From CAWDZK01 sp963807005 (lineage in GTDB: Bacteria > Actinomycetota > Actinomycetes > JACCUZ01), in NCBI GenBank assembly GCA_963807005.1, contig CAWDZK010000004.1:496001-560000 (forward strand): a DNA stretch of 64,000 bases. The letters run 5' to 3'. Of the stretch, positions 38,313 through 47,481 are shown one piece after another (position 1 is the first letter of the stretch; each line of letters starts with the position of its first letter). A model generated the notes under the pieces. It was not told the origin of the DNA and ran no database searches. It was given only the letters and a program-made list of their open reading frames with translations. A program made the position numbers and the translations under genes.

Positions 38313-38875
38313 TAGCCGGTGACCCGGCCGAGGTAGCTGCCGTCGCGGGTGTCGACCTTGACCTTCTCCCCGGTGGTGATGAACAGCGGTACGGCGATCT
38401 CGGCACCGGTCTCCAGGGTGGCCGGCTTGGTGCCGCCGGTGGAGCGGTCACCCTGCATGCCCGGCTCGGTGTAGGAGATCGTGAGCTCCACAGCGGCCGG
38501 CAGCTCGACGTACAGGACGGTGCCCTCGTGCGTCGCGACCACGGCGTCCTGGTTCTCGAGCAGGTAGCCCGCCTTGTCGCCGACGGTGTCGACGGGCACG
38601 TGCAGCTGGTCGAAGGACGTCATGTCCATGAAGACGAAGTCGCTGCCCTCCTTGTAGAGGTACTGCATGTCCCGCTTGTCGACCGTGGCCGTCTCGACCT
38701 TGGTGCCGGCGTTGAAGGTCTTGTCGACGACCTTCCCGGACAGGACGTTCTTCAGCTTGGTGCGGACGAACGCGCCGCCCTTGCCGGGCTTGACGTGCTG
38801 GAACTCCACGACCGCCCATAGCTGGCCGTCGATGTTGAGCACCAAACCGTTCTTCAGGTCGTTCGTGGTCGCCAC
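38312..38875 (-). CDS. efp: Elongation factor P
   Basis: 187 residues, three beta-barrel domains. It rescues ribosomes stalled at polyproline. The loop VKPGKGGAFVRTKLKNV shows an unmodified-type lysine tip; the C-terminal GDRSTGGTKPATLETGA and IKVDTRDGSYLGRV-like end (VKVDTRDGSYLGRVTG) are diagnostic. Part of pepP-efp-nusB. Confidence 0.97.
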   Translation of the reverse strand: MATTNDLKNGLVLNIDGQLWAVVEFQHVKPGKGGAFVRTKLKNVLSGKVVDKTFNAGTKVETATVDKRDMQYLYKEGSDFVFMDMTSFDQLHVPVDTVGDKAGYLLENQDAVVATHEGTVLYVELPAAVELTISYTEPGMQGDRSTGGTKPATLETGAEIAVPLFITTGEKVKVDTRDGSYLGRVTG

Positions 38876-38977
38876 GGGGCAGAGTCCTTCGTCTCGCGTG
38901 CGGGTGGTGCCCGCTCCGACCGGCCGGGGCCGTGCCCCGGGGAGTCCGGGTGGCTCGGGCCGGGGTGGTCCGGGTGG

Positions 38978-40063
38978 TCAGAGGACGAGCAGGTCCTTCG
39001 GGGTGGTGGTGAGCAGCTCCGGTGCTCCGTGCGCCTGGGTGCCCACGACGAGGGTGTCCTCGATGCGGACTCCCCCGCGCCCGGGAAGGTAGACCCCAGG
39101 CTCGACGGTCACCGGTGTGCGGGCGCGAAGTCTACCGGTCGAGCGGTACCCGATCATCGGAGCCTCGTGGATCTCCAGCCCGACGCCGTGCCCGAGCCCG
39201 TGGGGGAACTGGTCCCCGTAGCCGGCCGCCGCGACGACGTCCCGGGCCGCGTCGTCGACCGCGCGCAGGTCGGCGCCGACGGACAGCGCGTGCCGGCCGG
39301 CCCGCTGGGCGCTGCGCACCACCTGGTAGACCTCCGTCTGCCAGGCGGTGGGCGGCGCTCCCACGACGACGGTCCGGGTGCAGTCGGCGTGGTACCCGCG
39401 GTACCGGGCGCCGAAGTCGATCTTGAGCAGGTCGCCGCGCGCGATCTCCCGCTCGGTCGGCCGATGGTGCGGGATCGCGCTGTGCGGGCCGGTCGCGACG
39501 ATCGTGTCGAACGCGATGCCGTCGGCGCCGAGGTCGACCATCTCGCTCTCCAGCCGGCGCGCGACCTCGCGTTCGGTGAGCCCGGGCGCGACCTGGGCGA
39601 GCGTCTCGGCGAGAGCGCGGTCGCCGATGGCGCACGCCTCGCGCAGCAGGGCCAGCTCGCCGTCGTCCTTGACCACCCGCAGCTCCTCGACGGCGCGGCC
39701 GAGCGGGACCAGCTGCGGCGCGTCCGCCAGCCCGGTCAGGCCCGCATGCGCCTCGACCGTGACGTGGTGCGCCTCGTACGCCAGCCGCCGGACGCCGTCG
39801 TGCCCGGCCCGCTCCACCAGCGCCTGGGCACACTCACGCGAGACCACCAGCTCGATCCCGGGGGACTCCGCGGCCGCCTGGGACGTGTACCTCCCGTCGG
39901 TCGCCAGCACCTGCCCCTGGGCCGTCACCAGCAGGGCGGCGTTCGAGCCGCTGAACCCGGTGAGGTAGCGGACGTTGACCAGCCGGGTGACCAGTGCCGC
40001 GTCGGCGTCGACCCGCGCGAGGGCCTGCCGGAGCCGCTCGCGGCGGCCGTCGTGGCCGCTCAC
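38978..40063 (-). CDS. Xaa-Pro aminopeptidase/dipeptidase (M24 family)
   Basis: 361 residues with a creatinase-like N-terminal domain and the M24 pita-bread catalytic domain. Metal ligands are visible: DFGARYRGYHADCTRT (two Asp), HGLGHGVGLEIHEAP (His), VTVEPGVYLPG and GVRIEDTLVV (two Glu). It cleaves next to proline. Its place directly before efp, which handles polyproline stalling, is conserved in many bacteria. GTG 40063 overlaps aroQ by 4 nt. Confidence 0.92.
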   Translation of the reverse strand: MSGHDGRRERLRQALARVDADAALVTRLVNVRYLTGFSGSNAALLVTAQGQVLATDGRYTSQAAAESPGIELVVSRECAQALVERAGHDGVRRLAYEAHHVTVEAHAGLTGLADAPQLVPLGRAVEELRVVKDDGELALLREACAIGDRALAETLAQVAPGLTEREVARRLESEMVDLGADGIAFDTIVATGPHSAIPHHRPTEREIARGDLLKIDFGARYRGYHADCTRTVVVGAPPTAWQTEVYQVVRSAQRAGRHALSVGADLRAVDDAARDVVAAAGYGDQFPHGLGHGVGLEIHEAPMIGYRSTGRLRARTPVTVEPGVYLPGRGGVRIEDTLVVGTQAHGAPELLTTTPKDLLVL

Positions 40064-40494
40064 GCGAGCAGACCTGCCACGGCGCGCAGGGCCAGTCGGT
40101 AGGAGTCCAGCCCGAACCCGGTGACCGAGCCGGACGCGACGCCGGCGACGACCGAGGTGTGGCGGAAGGTCTCGCGAGCGGCGGGGTTGGACAGGTGCAC
40201 CTCGACGAGCGGCGCGGTGCGGGCGGCGCAGGCATCGCGCAACGCGTAGGAGTAGTGCGTGAACGCAGCCGGGTTGAGGACGACCGGGACCCGCTCGTCG
40301 GCGGCCTCGTGCAGCCAGCCGACCAGCTCGGACTCGTCGTCGGTCTGCCGCACCTCCACGTCCAGACCCAGCTCGGCCCCGGTCGACGTCACGGCGGCGA
40401 CCAGGTCGTCGTGCGACGCCGAGCCGTAGACCTCCGGCTCGCGGCTGCCCAGCCGACCGAGGTTGGGCCCGTTCAGGACGAGGACGCGACTCAT
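40060..40494 (-). CDS. aroQ: 3-dehydroquinate dehydratase, type II
   Basis: 144 residues, a dodecameric flavodoxin-like enzyme of the shikimate pathway. Landmarks: LVLNGPNLGRLGSREPEVYG (catalytic Arg and Tyr loop), VLNPAAFTHYSYALRDA and VEVHLSNPAARETFRHTSVV. Overlaps aroB and the peptidase by 4 nt each. Confidence 0.97.
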   Translation of the reverse strand: MSRVLVLNGPNLGRLGSREPEVYGSASHDDLVAAVTSTGAELGLDVEVRQTDDESELVGWLHEAADERVPVVLNPAAFTHYSYALRDACAARTAPLVEVHLSNPAARETFRHTSVVAGVASGSVTGFGLDSYRLALRAVAGLLA

Positions 40495-41570
40495 GTGCTG
40501 ATCCTCTCGAATGCCTCGGCGAGCAGCGACTCGTCCGGACCCTCCAGGCGGCCGGGCCGGCCGATGGCGTCCAGCACCACGAACCGGAGCATCGCTCCGC
40601 GGGCCTTCTTGTCCACCCGCATGGCGGCGAGCAGCTCGGGCCAGCCGGCCCGGTCGTAGGACGTCGGCAGGCCCACCGCCGAGAGCACCGAACGGTGCCG
40701 AGCCACCGCATCGGCGTCCAGCCGGCCGGCCGCGCGGGCCAGCTCGGCGGCGTAGACCAGGCCGACCGATACCGCCTCACCGTGCCGCCGCCGGAAGCCC
40801 TCGACCTTCTCCACGGCGTGGCCGAGCGTGTGGCCGTAGTTCAGCACCTCCCGCAGCCCGGACTCGCGCAGGTCCTGCGAGACGACGCCGGCCTTGACCC
40901 GTACCGCGCGCTCCACCAGCTCGCGCAGGCTTCCCGACGCCGGGTCCAGTGCAGCCGTGGGTTCGGCCTCGATCAGGTCCAGGATGCCGGGGTCGGCGAC
41001 CAGGCCGGCCTTGACCACCTCGGCCAGGCCGCTGACCAGCTCCGGCCGTGGCAGCGACCGCAGCGAGTCGAGGTCGCAGAGCACTCCGGCCGGCGGGTGG
41101 AAGGCGCCGACCAGGTTCTTGCCCTCGGAGGTGTTGAGGCCGGTCTTGCCGCCGACCGCCGCGTCGACCATCCCGAGCAGGGTCGTGGGCACCAGCACGA
41201 GCCGCACGCCACGCAGCCAGGCCGCCGCGACGAACCCCGCCAGGTCGGTGGTGGCGCCGCCGCCGAGGCCGACGACCACGTCGGACCGGGTGAACGCGCG
41301 GCGGCCGAGCAGCGCCCACAGGCCGGCCGCGACATCCAGTGACTTGGCCGGCTCCCCGTCGGGCACAGCCGCCGGCACGACCTCCATCCCGGCCCCGCGC
41401 AGGGACAGCTCCGCCGCCGCGGCCTGGTCGGCCAGCGCCCGTGGGTGCACCACGAGCACCTGCCGGGCCTGGTCGCCCACGAGGCCGGGCAGCTCGTGGA
41501 GCAGTGCGTGCCCGACGACCACCTCGTACGGCGCCGCGCCACCGACCACGACCCGGGTGGCGGTGCTCAC
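40491..41570 (-). CDS. aroB: 3-dehydroquinate synthase
   Basis: 359 residues. NAD- and metal-dependent second enzyme of the shikimate pathway. Landmarks: VVVGLGGGATTDLAGFVAAA, LVPTTLLGMVDAAVGGKTGL, LREVLNYGHTLGHAVEKVEG and RHGEAVSVGLVYAAELA (His/Glu ligands). GTG 41570 overlaps aroK by 4 nt. Confidence 0.97.
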   Translation of the reverse strand: MSTATRVVVGGAAPYEVVVGHALLHELPGLVGDQARQVLVVHPRALADQAAAAELSLRGAGMEVVPAAVPDGEPAKSLDVAAGLWALLGRRAFTRSDVVVGLGGGATTDLAGFVAAAWLRGVRLVLVPTTLLGMVDAAVGGKTGLNTSEGKNLVGAFHPPAGVLCDLDSLRSLPRPELVSGLAEVVKAGLVADPGILDLIEAEPTAALDPASGSLRELVERAVRVKAGVVSQDLRESGLREVLNYGHTLGHAVEKVEGFRRRHGEAVSVGLVYAAELARAAGRLDADAVARHRSVLSAVGLPTSYDRAGWPELLAAMRVDKKARGAMLRFVVLDAIGRPGRLEGPDESLLAEAFERIST

Positions 41571-42070
41571 AGGCCGACCTGCCGGACGATCTCGTCGGCG
41601 ACCTGCTCGGGGGTGAGGCCGTCGGTCGCGATGGTCACCGAGGCCACGCCCAGGTAGACCGGCCGGCGCTGCTCCATCAGCCGGATCCACTGCGCCCGCG
41701 GGTTGCCGAGGAGCAGCGGGCGGTCCCGGTTGAGGCCGATCCGCGAGGCGGCGTCCTTGATGCCGACGTCGAGGAAGACCACCCGCCGGCCGGCCAGGAG
41801 GTCGCGGGTGCCGGCGTCGAGAACTGCTCCCCCACCGAGGGCCAGCACGCCGTCGTGCTCGTCGAGCGCGGCGGCGACCGCCTCGCGCTCGAGCGACCGG
41901 AAGTGGTCCTCACCGTGCTCGACGAACAGGTCCCCGATGGTGCTACCGGTGGCGGCCTCCACGTCCGCGTCGGTGTCCCGCGCGGACGTGCCGAGCCGCT
42001 CGGCCAGCGCCCGGGCGGTCGCCGACTTGCCGGCACCCGGTGGCCCGACCAGGACGACCACGGGCGCCAT
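41567..42070 (-). CDS. aroK: Shikimate kinase
   Basis: 167 residues. P-loop LVGPPGAGKSATARALAERL, shikimate-binding DTDADVEAATGSTIGDLFVE and LALGGGAVLDAGTRDLL. ATG 42070 shares a base with the aroC stop (TGATG); a GTG one codon upstream is possible. Confidence 0.96.
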   Translation of the reverse strand: MAPVVVLVGPPGAGKSATARALAERLGTSARDTDADVEAATGSTIGDLFVEHGEDHFRSLEREAVAAALDEHDGVLALGGGAVLDAGTRDLLAGRRVVFLDVGIKDAASRIGLNRDRPLLLGNPRAQWIRLMEQRRPVYLGVASVTIATDGLTPEQVADEIVRQVGL

Positions 42071-43251
42071 CACCGGACCGCGAGACCCTCGAGGTAGGCC
42101 GCGGCGTTGCGCGCGGTCTCGGCGACCGAGTCGCCCCCGAACTTCTCCAGGACCGCGTCCGCCAGGGTCAGCGCCACCATCGCCTCGGCGACGACCCCGG
42201 CCGCCGGCACAGCACAGACGTCACTGCGCTGGCTGATCGCCTGCGCGGCGGCGCCGGTGGCCACGTCGATCGTGTCCAGCGCCCGGGGGACGGTCGAGAT
42301 GGGCTTCATCGCCGCGCTCACCCGCAGCGGCTCCCCGGTGGTCATCCCGCCCTCGATGCCTCCTGCCCGGGCCGTACGACGGCGCAGCGACCCGTCCTCG
42401 GCGCGCTCGATCTCGTCGTGGGCCTGCGACCCGCGGCGCCGCGCGGTCCGAAAGCCGTCGCCGACGGCGACGCCCTTGATCGCCTGGATGCCCATGAGCG
42501 CGGCAGCCAGTCGCGAGTCGAGGCGGCGGTCCCAGTGCACGTGGCTGCCCAGACCGGGCGGCAGGCCGTAGGCGAGCACCTCCACGACGCCACCGAGCGT
42601 GTCGCCGGCCTTGTGCGCCGCGTCGATCTCGGCCACCATCGCCGCGCTGGCCGTCGGGTCCAGGCAGCGGACCGGGTCGGCGTCCAGCCGGTCCACGTCG
42701 CCCTCGACCGGATAGACGTCCTCGGGTGCCTCGGCGGCGCCGATGGCGACCACGTGGGACACCAGCCGGGCACCTACTGCCTGGGCGAGGAAGGCCTGCG
42801 CCAGCGCCCCAAGGGCCACCCGGGCCGCGGTCTCGCGGGCGCTGGCCCGCTCGAGCACCGGCCGGGCGTCGTCGAAGCCGTACTTCTGCATCCCGGCGAG
42901 GTCGGCGTGGCCCGGCCGCGGCCGGGTCAGCGGCGCGTTGCGCGCCTGCCCGGCCAGCTCGTCGGCCGGGACGGGATCGGCGCTCATCACCTGCTGCCAC
43001 TTCGGCCACTCGGTGTTGGCGATCTGCAGCGCGACCGGACCGCCCTGGGTCCGGCCGTGCCTGACTCCACCGAGCAGGGCGACCTCGTCACGCTCGAAGG
43101 CCATCCGGGCGCCCCGGCCGTGCCCGAGCCGGCGCCGGGCCAGCGCCCGCTGCAGGTCGTCGGTGGTGATCTCCACTCCTGCCGGCAGACCCTCCAGGGT
43201 CCCGACCAGGGCAGGGCCGTGCGACTCCCCCGCGGTGAGCCAGCGCAGCAT
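42070..43251 (-). CDS. aroC: Chorismate synthase
   Basis: 393 residues, FMN-dependent last step to chorismate. LTAGESHGPALVGTLEGLPA, RRRLGHGRGARMAFERDEV, RPGHADLAGMQKYG and SQRSDVCAVPAAGVVAEAMV are the family signatures. First gene of aroC-K-B-Q-pepP-efp-nusB; in many actinobacteria aroE lies just upstream, but here the T4P locus intervenes. Confidence 0.97.
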   Translation of the reverse strand: MLRWLTAGESHGPALVGTLEGLPAGVEITTDDLQRALARRRLGHGRGARMAFERDEVALLGGVRHGRTQGGPVALQIANTEWPKWQQVMSADPVPADELAGQARNAPLTRPRPGHADLAGMQKYGFDDARPVLERASARETAARVALGALAQAFLAQAVGARLVSHVVAIGAAEAPEDVYPVEGDVDRLDADPVRCLDPTASAAMVAEIDAAHKAGDTLGGVVEVLAYGLPPGLGSHVHWDRRLDSRLAAALMGIQAIKGVAVGDGFRTARRRGSQAHDEIERAEDGSLRRRTARAGGIEGGMTTGEPLRVSAAMKPISTVPRALDTIDVATGAAAQAISQRSDVCAVPAAGVVAEAMVALTLADAVLEKFGGDSVAETARNAAAYLEGLAVR

Positions 43252-43287
43252 GGCCCGATCCTTCCACGCGTTCGGTCCCGGACGCGT

Positions 43288-43320
43288 CGACGGCCCGCCG
43301 GGAGTCCCGGCGGGCCGTCG
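43288..43320 (-). terminator. Terminator of the pilMNOP operon
   Basis: CGACGGCCCGCCGGG - AGT - CCCGGCGGGCCGTCG, a perfect 15-bp stem with a 3-nt loop, 27 nt past the last pil stop and just before aroC. No T-tract. Confidence 0.85.
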
Positions 43321-43346
43321 ATCCGGCTGAGCTGTGCAGCGTGTTG

Positions 43347-44018
43347 TCAGGCGATGGTGAGCTTCTTGGTGCCCACGACGGAGAACTTCTCCTCGCCGTA
43401 CTGGAAGGCGTTGCTCGGGCCGCTGATCAGCACCACCTTGAAGTAGGTGGCGAAGACCTCTCCGGCCCTGACGTCGCTGTAGGTCTTGCCATCGACCTTG
43501 ACCGTGATCGAGCTGTTGTCCGGCGCGACGCTGACCACCCGGAAGGCGTGCCGCGCGGTCGGCGTGGGCTCGGTCACGGTGCTGCCGCCGGTCGAGCCGG
43601 TGGCACCGGTGGACCCGGTCGACCCGGTTGACGTGTCGGTGGAGGTTCCGGTGGTCGTGCCCCCGGTGGTGGTGCCCCCGATGGACTCGGTGGCCTCCTG
43701 CACCAGCGGCGCGAACGGGTCGGTGCCGAAGTTGCGGGCGGTCAGCTTGGGAGCAGTCGCTGGCGCGGCCGGCTCGGCCGGTGCCGCAGGCGGCACCGGC
43801 TGCACCGACGCCGCCGGCGGGTTCGGGGCGGCCGGAGCCGGCTCGTCGCCGCCGGAGAAGAGCAGGACGTAGCCGCCCACCGAGAGCAGCGCGGCCGCAC
43901 CGGCTCCCGCCAGCAGGTAGACGGTGCGGCGGCTGCTGCCGCCGGGCTCGTCGGGGGTCGGGGCCGCCGGGTCCAGGCCGTTGGAGGTCTGGAACGGGAT
44001 CGTCGCGGTGTCGCTCAT
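43347..44018 (-). CDS. Single-pass pilus-assembly protein, probable PilP analogue
   Basis: 223 residues. A cytoplasmic head (MSDTATIPFQTSNGLDPAAP), one membrane helix at ~32-54 (TVYLLAGAGAAALLSVGGYV), a Pro/Ala linker, a Gly/Thr/Ser low-complexity stretch (GGTTTGGTTTGTSTDTSTGS), then a compact beta domain (HAFRVVSVAPDNSSITVKVD, GEVFATYFKVVLISG). PilP in proteobacteria is a lipoprotein in this gene position; here a membrane anchor replaces the lipid. Homology to PilP is not clear by eye, so the call rests on being fourth after pilM-N-O. Confidence 0.65.
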   Translation of the reverse strand: MSDTATIPFQTSNGLDPAAPTPDEPGGSSRRTVYLLAGAGAAALLSVGGYVLLFSGGDEPAPAAPNPPAASVQPVPPAAPAEPAAPATAPKLTARNFGTDPFAPLVQEATESIGGTTTGGTTTGTSTDTSTGSTGSTGATGSTGGSTVTEPTPTARHAFRVVSVAPDNSSITVKVDGKTYSDVRAGEVFATYFKVVLISGPSNAFQYGEEKFSVVGTKKLTIA

Positions 44019-44034
44019 GATGTCTGCTCCGGTC

Positions 44035-44724
44035 TCACTGGGCCGTGGTGGTGCTGGTCGTGGTCGTGCCTGCCGCCCCGGTCGTCCCGGTCGCGCCCGC
44101 AGCAGCCGCAGGTGCGGCGGTCGCCGGCGCCGCCACGAAGACCCGGCCGCTGATCGAGAGCGCGAGCTCCCCGGCTGTCCCGGACGTTGCCGGGGTGCCG
44201 GAGTTCGCCTCCGGCGCCGCCAGCGTGAAGCCGGTGACCAGGAAGGACCGCTGCAGCTTCTCCAGCTTGTTGACGAACTGCTCCAGCTCGAAGTAGCTGC
44301 CGGAGGCCTTGACGGTCAGCGCCACCTGGTAGAGCCCGCCGGCGGCCGGAGTCCCGGTCGTGACCGGCGCTCCCGCTGCCACCATCGGCGTCGGGGTAGC
44401 CGGCGCCAGGCTTGCCAGGGTGATCCCGGCCTCCTTGCCGGCTGCCGAGAGGTCCCGGATCAGCGTCGGCAGGGCCGGGTTCTCCGGGATCTGCTGGCGG
44501 ACCTTGGCCAGGGTGGCCTTCTGCGCGGGCAGCTCGGCCGACTGGGCCTTGAGCACCTCGAGCTTCTGCACCAGCCGGGCGTTGGCCTGCTCCTGCTTGG
44601 CGGCCTTGGTGGTCAGGTCGGCGGCCTCGCTGCGCTTCGGCGCGACCAGCAGGAACCAGGATCCGACCAGGATGGTTGCGACCGTGAGGACCGCGATCGC
44701 GGACCACTTCTGGGTCGAGGACAT
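44035..44724 (-). CDS. pilO: Type IV pilus alignment protein PilO
   Basis: 229 residues: N-terminal helix (~8-28, WSAIAVLTVATILVGSWFLL), coiled coil (~35-80, AADLTTKAAKQEQANARLVQ), then a ferredoxin-like domain (LYQVALTVKASGSYFELEQF, VNKLEKLQRSFLVTGFTL). The last ~30 residues are Ala/Thr low complexity. PilO pairs with PilN to bridge PilM and the pilus machine. One nt after pilN. Confidence 0.88.
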   Translation of the reverse strand: MSSTQKWSAIAVLTVATILVGSWFLLVAPKRSEAADLTTKAAKQEQANARLVQKLEVLKAQSAELPAQKATLAKVRQQIPENPALPTLIRDLSAAGKEAGITLASLAPATPTPMVAAGAPVTTGTPAAGGLYQVALTVKASGSYFELEQFVNKLEKLQRSFLVTGFTLAAPEANSGTPATSGTAGELALSISGRVFVAAPATAAPAAAAGATGTTGAAGTTTTSTTTAQ

Positions 44725-44725
44725 G

Positions 44726-45400
44726 TCAGCTGCCCGCCTTCGGGGTCCAGCGCCCGGACAGGGCGTCGTCAGTCAGCGTCACGGTCGAGGAGAACTTGAC
44801 CGCGTTGTCACGGTCGCCCACGGCCTCGACGGTCGAGTCCGAGAAGTAGGGCGAGGTGTAGCCCTTCTGCTTGGCCAGCGACTCGAGGAACGCGGCGAGG
44901 TCGTTGTGCCGGTAGGCCCGGCCCTCGAAGGTCACCGTGCCCAGGCCCACCGGGGTGAGCGGGTCCGGCGCGACAACCGGCGCGCCGGCCACCTGGTCGA
45001 CGTTCTGGCTCACGGTCATGGTGGTGAGCCAGACCCGCTTGGGGATGGTCAGGCTGAGGTCGTTGAGGACGTACGACCAGCGCACCTCCTGGCCCATCGC
45101 CTGCGAGACCTGCGCCTGGGCCGCCTCGACCTGGGCGATGACGAGGGGCACCTCGGCGTACTTCGCGGTCTGCGCCTGGAGCTGGGTGGACCGGGCCGTG
45201 CTCGCGTCGAGCTTCTGCTGGGCCTGGTCCACGTCGTGGCCGGCCGCGACGAACAGCAGACCGGCGACGGCGAGGGAGGCGACCGCGGCCGCGGCCAGCC
45301 CGCCACGGAGCTTGCGCACCGTGCGGGCCTCCGCGATCTCCGGCGGCAGCAGGTTCACCCGTGGCGTCGCGGCCAGGGCGGACTGGGTGACGGTGCTCAT
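44726..45400 (-). CDS. pilN: Type IV pilus assembly protein PilN
   Basis: 224 residues. It begins with the conserved VNLLPPEIAEARTVRKL (the NLLP motif that docks into PilM), followed by a membrane helix (~32-54, GLAAAAVASLAVAGLLFVAA), a coiled coil and a small alpha/beta domain (VTFEGRAYRHNDLAAFLESL). Overlaps pilM by 4 nt. Confidence 0.93.
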   Translation of the reverse strand: MSTVTQSALAATPRVNLLPPEIAEARTVRKLRGGLAAAAVASLAVAGLLFVAAGHDVDQAQQKLDASTARSTQLQAQTAKYAEVPLVIAQVEAAQAQVSQAMGQEVRWSYVLNDLSLTIPKRVWLTTMTVSQNVDQVAGAPVVAPDPLTPVGLGTVTFEGRAYRHNDLAAFLESLAKQKGYTSPYFSDSTVEAVGDRDNAVKFSSTVTLTDDALSGRWTPKAGS

Positions 45401-46461
45401 GATGCTGCTCCAAGGGCGAGGCCGACGGGGACGGCGGCCAGGGGCTCGACGAAGGCAAGCTGCTCGGGCGAGAGGCCGGTGTTGCCGACCTGGAGGCTCG
45501 AGATCGGGGTGCCGACCTCGACCGGGCAGCGGGTGACGGTCTGCAGACGGGCGGCGAGGCCGGTGAGCCGGGCGCCGCCGCCGGTGAGGACCAGCCGCGA
45601 GATCGCTGCCGAGCCGCTGGAGGCGAGGTAGTAGTCGAGCGAGCCGCGGACCTCGTCGACGAACGCGGCACTGACCGCGTCGACGACCCGCGCAGCCGCT
45701 TGGGTGGCCGCGACGTCCTCCGGTCCGCCGGTGCCGAGCTGCTGCTTGATCGCCTCGGCCTCCTCCTGCGGGACCCCGAGCCGCTCGGCCAGCGCGTCGG
45801 TGACGTCCTGGCCGCCCATGAGCAGGATGCGGACGAACCGCGGGACCCCGCCCTCGTGGACCACGATGTTCGCCACCCGGGCGCCGACGTCGACCAGCGC
45901 CTCGACCTGGCCGCTGAGGCCGAGGTGGTCGGCGTCGGCGACGGAGCGGATGACCGCGAAGGAGGCCAGGTCGACCATGGTGGGCGACAGGCCGGCCTTC
46001 TGCACGGCGGCGAGGTTCGACCGGACCATGTCGCGGGATGCCGCGACCAGCAGACCCCGAATGGTGCGGGTGCCGTTGGCGCCGGTCAGCTCCTCGAGCG
46101 GGTGGAAGTCCAGCAGCGCGTGCTCGACCGGCATCGGCACGAGGTCCTGCACCTGGAGCTCGAGGGACTTCTTGAGCTCGTCCAGCTCCATCCAGGGCAG
46201 GTCCACCTGGCGCACGATCACCTTCTGGTTCGCGACGCCGATGACGACCTTCTTGCTGCTGAACTTGGTGTGTGCCCAGAGCTGCTTGATCGCCGAGGCC
46301 ACGACGTCGGGGTCGACGACCTCACCGTCCCGCACGGCGCCCTCGGGCAGGGCCACCTGTCCGAACTTCTCGACGGTCACCTGGCCCTTGCCGAACGACA
46401 GTTCGGCGGCGCGGACGCCCGAGGTCCCGATGTCGAGACCGATGGCGGATCGACCTGCCAC
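45397..46461 (-). CDS. pilM: Type IV pilus actin-like ATPase PilM
   Basis: 354 residues, FtsA/actin fold: SAIGLDIGTSGVRAAELSFG (phosphate 1), LVDVGARVANIVVHEGGVPR (phosphate 2) and LVLTGGGARLTGLAARLQ (adenosine). It is cytoplasmic and binds the PilN N terminus. GTG 46461 has GGGAGGGA upstream and starts right at the conserved fold. First gene of pilM-N-O-PilP-like, behind a sigma-28-like promoter. Confidence 0.94.
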   Translation of the reverse strand: MAGRSAIGLDIGTSGVRAAELSFGKGQVTVEKFGQVALPEGAVRDGEVVDPDVVASAIKQLWAHTKFSSKKVVIGVANQKVIVRQVDLPWMELDELKKSLELQVQDLVPMPVEHALLDFHPLEELTGANGTRTIRGLLVAASRDMVRSNLAAVQKAGLSPTMVDLASFAVIRSVADADHLGLSGQVEALVDVGARVANIVVHEGGVPRFVRILLMGGQDVTDALAERLGVPQEEAEAIKQQLGTGGPEDVAATQAAARVVDAVSAAFVDEVRGSLDYYLASSGSAAISRLVLTGGGARLTGLAARLQTVTRCPVEVGTPISSLQVGNTGLSPEQLAFVEPLAAVPVGLALGAAS

Positions 46462-46529
46462 AGCGATTCCCTCCCCCAGGCGGCGGTGTGCCGCGTGGTG
46501 ACCCCAAGCGGGGTCTGTCAAGAGAGGGG

Positions 46530-46556
46530 ATCGGTACGTGCAGGGGGTGGCTTGAG
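46530..46556 (-). promoter_or_regulatory. Sigma-28 (FliA/WhiG)-like promoter of pilM
   Basis: Minus strand CTCAAG (46556-46551), then 15 nt, then ACCGAT (46535-46530): CTCA to ACCGAT spacing is 17 nt, identical to three other pil promoters. It is 69 nt before the pilM start. A GACCCC-AAGC-GGGGTC hairpin (46500-46515) lies in the leader. Confidence 0.65.
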
Positions 46557-46565
46557 CCCCAACCT

Positions 46566-47348
46566 TCAGCCGAGCACGGCCCCGAGGTAAAGGTCTGCCA
46601 AAGCGTCGCCGGCCAGGATGGCCAGCAAGGCCCCGGCGAGCATGAACGGCCCGTACGGGATCATCGACCGCCGACCGGCTCGGCGCACGAGCATCAGCGA
46701 GCCGCCCCACAGGGCGCCCAGGAGGAAGCCGAGGAACGCTCCGGTCACGAGCTCGGCCCAGCCCAGCCAGCCGAGGTACAGACCTAGGACGCCGGCGAGC
46801 TTGACGTCACCGAAGCCCATACCCCGCGGGTAGGCCAGGGCGAGCAGGAAGTACAGGCCGTACAGGGCGGCCATGCCCACCGCGGCGTGCAGCAGCCGGC
46901 GCCAGTCCTCCCCGACCACCGCCGCCAGGAGCAGGAGGGCCGAGGCGACGACGTACGACGGCAGCACGATCACGTTCGGCAGCCGCTTCACGTCGATGTC
47001 GATCAGCGCCAGCGCGACGCCGATCACGCCCAGGTAGAGGAAGGCCGGCAGGCTGGCCTCCGCGCCGATCCGCAGGGTGAGCACCACGAGCACGACCGAG
47101 GTGAGCACCTCGACGAGCGGATAGCGCCGGCTGATCGGCGCGGAGCAGTCGCGGCAGCGACCGCGGAGCAGCAGCCAGCTGAGCACCGGGATGTTGTCCC
47201 GCGGCCGCACCGGTTCACCGCACGAGGGGCAGTGCGAGCCCGGTCGGACGACCGACTCGCCTCGTGGAACCCGCCAGATCACGACGTTGAGGAACGACCC
47301 GACCAGCAGACCGAGCAGTGCCATGACGACGACCAGCACCGTCGTCAC
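46566..47348 (-). CDS. pilD: Prepilin peptidase / N-methyltransferase PilD
   Basis: 260 residues, eight-helix membrane aspartyl protease. The cytoplasmic zinc loop has two CxxC pairs (CPSCGEPV and CRDCSAPI); catalytic aspartates are in IDIDVKRLPN and GMGFGDVKLAGVLG. It cleaves before the first residue of mature pilins and methylates it; four substrates lie just upstream. Starts at GTG 47348. It stands alone between the pilin-operon terminator and the pilM promoter. Confidence 0.95.
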   Translation of the reverse strand: MTTVLVVVMALLGLLVGSFLNVVIWRVPRGESVVRPGSHCPSCGEPVRPRDNIPVLSWLLLRGRCRDCSAPISRRYPLVEVLTSVVLVVLTLRIGAEASLPAFLYLGVIGVALALIDIDVKRLPNVIVLPSYVVASALLLLAAVVGEDWRRLLHAAVGMAALYGLYFLLALAYPRGMGFGDVKLAGVLGLYLGWLGWAELVTGAFLGFLLGALWGGSLMLVRRAGRRSMIPYGPFMLAGALLAILAGDALADLYLGAVLG

Positions 47349-47410
47349 GCTGCTCTCCCCTTCGTCGTGCCAGCCACTGGCTCATGACGCCGTAGCGCGG
47401 TCGGTCCGCA

Positions 47411-47443
47411 GGCCGCCGCCATGCTAGTGCGTCGGCGGCGGCC
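47411..47443 (-). terminator. Terminator of the pilin operon
   Basis: GGCCGCCGCC - 13 nt - GGCGGCGGCC, perfect 10-bp stem, 39 nt past the PilX-like stop and 62 nt before pilD. The loop contains TAGCAT on the minus strand, which might instead belong to a pilD promoter. Confidence 0.6.
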
Positions 47444-47481
47444 CGCAGGTGATCGACCGGGTGGCCTGACAGCCAGAGCCG

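Noticed and set aside
46500..46521. TTGACA plus GACCCC/GGGGTC hairpin before pilM as a sigma-70 promoter or attenuator
   Set aside because: No -10 box at 16-18 nt after TTGACA; the hairpin has only 6 bp. Kept only as a remark.
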